Origin: CAWULT01 sp963923455
GTDB lineage: Bacteria > Acidobacteriota > Vicinamibacteria > Vicinamibacterales > UBA2999
Assembly (NCBI GenBank): GCA_963923455.1
Contig: CAWULT010000164.1
Coordinates: 1-8,799, forward strand
Reading direction: 5' to 3'
Length of the DNA: 8,799 nt
Below, one piece after another: positions 7,270-8,799 of the stretch (position 1 is the first letter of the stretch; the number at the start of each line of letters is the position of its first letter). The notes below the pieces were generated by a model that saw only the letters and a program-made list of their open reading frames with translations, was not told the origin of the DNA and did not search any database. A program made the position numbers and the translations under genes.

Positions 7270-8799
7270 TCAGTCCTTCTTGGGCGACCGCCGGGCGCGC
7301 GGCCTGGCGCCGGCGCCCCTGGCGGAAGCGCGGTGCCCCCCCGCGGCCGCCTTCGCCGGGCGGCTCCCACGCGACGACCGCTTGCGGGCACTGCCCGGCT
7401 TCTTGGCCGCCGCGGACACGTTCGCGCCCTCGCGGTTGCCATTGACGTCGCCCGGCAGGGGCTCCTCCTCGTCGAACTCGATGGCGCCCCTCAGCACGGC
7501 ATCGATGATGGGCATCTCGGGATCGATCACCTCGAACACCACCGCGATCGGCTCGCCGGCGTCGTCCCCCTCGTCGGCCGGCACCTCCTCGACCGCGAGC
7601 TCCGGTGTCGGCACCGCGTCGGCGTGGACCTGTTCGAGCACCACTTCCTCGACCGGCATGCCGGACGCGTCGCCATACGGCACGTCGACGCCACCCGTCT
7701 CGTCGAGGTCCGTCGACTCGTCCACGGCCGGCGCCGGCCGCTGCGCCAGCGTCACGCCCGGGAACACCCTGACCGCACCCTGCCGGTCGCGCTCGATCCG
7801 CAGCACGCCTTCCTTGCCGGCGGCCCGCAGCAGATCGACCACGGACGCGAAGCCATACTTCCGCTCGTCGAAGCCCTCGATCGTGTTCCGGAGGTACTGC
7901 TTGGCCTGGCGCACGTACATCGGCCACCGCGGCGCCGGCTGGCCCGTGCTGAACGCATGCTGCACGGCCTTGATGCCGTCCTGCATGCTCATCGGCGAGG
8001 GCGGCAGCGCCTCCTCCATGTCTGTCTCGTCGATCATGCCGGTGATCGGCGAGACGGCCGGCCGCGCCTGCGGCGCGGCTGGGCCCGGGGCGCCCTCGGC
8101 GCCGGCCTCGGCGGGCGGCGCCACGGCGCCGACCGTGGCGGCGGCGGCCGCGCTGTCCTCGACGGCCTCCACCAGCATGCTGCGGCCGGCGTGCCTCAGG
8201 GTGACCGCGCCCGTCTGCGCGACCTTCTCCATGAAGTCGCGGAAGCTGCCCGCCCCGTACTCGCGCTCGGAGAACGTCGAGTCGAGCTGGAGCAGCGTGC
8301 TCTTGAGCAGGCCGAGCTGCGGCGCGACCTCGCGCTCCGACAGGACCTTCAGCGCGCGCATCACGAGGGGGAGCGCCTGCGTCACGGGCGCACCGCCCGA
8401 TACCGGACGGCCGCCGCGCTCGCTGTGCCGCGGACGGGAGCCGACGAGGTTCTCGTAGGCGATGAACTCGTGGCAGTTCTTCTGCATCGTCAGGCTGGTG
8501 AACTGCCGTCCGCCGACGACGATCACGGTGCGCCCGTACTGCTTCAGCTTCTCGACGAGCGAGATGAAGTCGCTGTCGCCGCCGACGATCACGAACGCAT
8601 TGATGTGATCGTGGGTGAAGGCCATCTCGAGCGCGTCGAGCGCCATCGTGATGTCGGCGCCGTTCTTGTCGCCGCCGGGCGTGAAGTTGCGCTGCACCAT
8701 CCGGATGGCGTGCTGCGTCAGCAGGCGGCTGTAGTCGCCCACGCGCTTCCAGTCGCTGTAGGCGATCTTGGTGACGATCTCGCCGCGCTCCTTGATGGC
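7270..8799 (-). CDS. NYN-domain (PIN-like RNase) protein with two LOTUS/OST-HTH domains, N-terminus cut by the window edge
   Basis: The reading frame stays open to the last base, so 509 residues are visible and the true start lies beyond the window; a GTG at 8742 is internal. Numbering from the first visible residue, 1-120 are most of a NYN domain of the LabA/MARF1 type, with D44-K-N-G-A-D49, D55 and VGGDSDFISLVEKL at 72-85 supplying the acidic metal-site residues. The first strand, with its usual Asp, is off the window. Residues 139-211 and 270-348 are two OST-HTH/LOTUS domains, each with the YG hallmark (DSTFSEREYGAGSF; EGFDERKYGFASV). An Ala/Pro linker separates them. Residues 358-448 are very acidic (about 29 Asp/Glu), and 463-509 form a Lys/Arg tail with 16 basic residues. 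The expected role is RNA binding and possibly cleavage in the cytoplasm; this is inferred from family architecture. The gene is convergent with the barrel gene. Confidence 0.88.
   Translation of the reverse strand, partial: AIKERGEIVTKIAYSDWKRVGDYSRLLTQHAIRMVQRNFTPGGDKNGADITMALDALEMAFTHDHINAFVIVGGDSDFISLVEKLKQYGRTVIVVGGRQFTSLTMQKNCHEFIAYENLVGSRPRHSERGGRPVSGGAPVTQALPLVMRALKVLSEREVAPQLGLLKSTLLQLDSTFSEREYGAGSFRDFMEKVAQTGAVTLRHAGRSMLVEAVEDSAAAAATVGAVAPPAEAGAEGAPGPAAPQARPAVSPITGMIDETDMEEALPPSPMSMQDGIKAVQHAFSTGQPAPRWPMYVRQAKQYLRNTIEGFDERKYGFASVVDLLRAAGKEGVLRIERDRQGAVRVFPGVTLAQRPAPAVDESTDLDETGGVDVPYGDASGMPVEEVVLEQVHADAVPTPELAVEEVPADEGDDAGEPIAVVFEVIDPEMPIIDAVLRGAIEFDEEEPLPGDVNGNREGANVSAAAKKPGSARKRSSRGSRPAKAAAGGHRASARGAGARPRARRSPKKD

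Noticed and set aside
5706..7442. A 578-codon open frame on the minus strand
   Set aside because: It is antisense to the barrel gene, which has a signal peptide, a strong ribosome-binding site and strand periodicity; the minus frame is Arg/Ala-rich with none of these.
5603..8458. A 951-codon open frame on the plus strand
   Set aside because: It overlaps the barrel gene out of frame and the NYN gene in antisense. Its product is low-complexity Arg/Pro/Ser-rich sequence, explained by GC-rich DNA lacking stop codons.

Overview
The window carries five protein-coding genes in very GC-rich DNA with strong GC bias at third codon positions. There are no RNA genes, insertion sequences or CRISPR arrays. 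The leftmost gene is a large TonB-dependent receptor of the Oar-like type, with an N-terminal carboxypeptidase-regulatory-like domain followed by plug and barrel. Families like this are greatly expanded in Acidobacteriota. Together with the GC content and the NYN/LOTUS protein at the right end, this suggests an acidobacterium, perhaps Vicinamibacteria. That placement is inference from family content, not from a phylogenetic marker search.

Layout. (1) 43-3135, minus: outer-membrane TonB-dependent receptor with signal peptide, regulatory domain, plug and barrel ending in Phe. (2) 3136-3303: a 168-bp spacer holding a good sigma-70-type promoter for the receptor and a possible GC hairpin just after the stop of the upstream gene. 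(3) 3304-5211, minus: a complete type IIA topoisomerase B subunit, best read as ParE. (4) A 38-bp divergent gap, then 5250-5654, plus: a small protein of unknown function with one N-terminal membrane segment and a GTG start. (5) 5655-5858: a non-coding leader with a 12-bp palindrome and a strong Shine-Dalgarno sequence. (6) 5859-7217, plus: a secreted, probably outer-membrane, beta-barrel protein resembling the TraF_2/FadL-like group. (7) 7224-7260: a perfect 11-bp-stem hairpin between convergent genes. (8) 7270 to the window end, minus: an N-terminally cut NYN-family RNase-like protein with two LOTUS/OST-HTH domains, a long acidic linker and a strongly basic tail.

The genes do not form an obvious pathway. 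parE and the receptor are co-directional, but the receptor has its own promoter, so they need not be co-transcribed. The small membrane protein and the barrel protein are co-directional but 204 bp apart, and each could be transcribed separately. The most interesting locus is the NYN-LOTUS-LOTUS protein. It has the domain logic of eukaryotic MARF1-type RNA regulators and an unusual charge-polarised C-terminus. I did not find convincing evidence for a wholly new multi-gene system.
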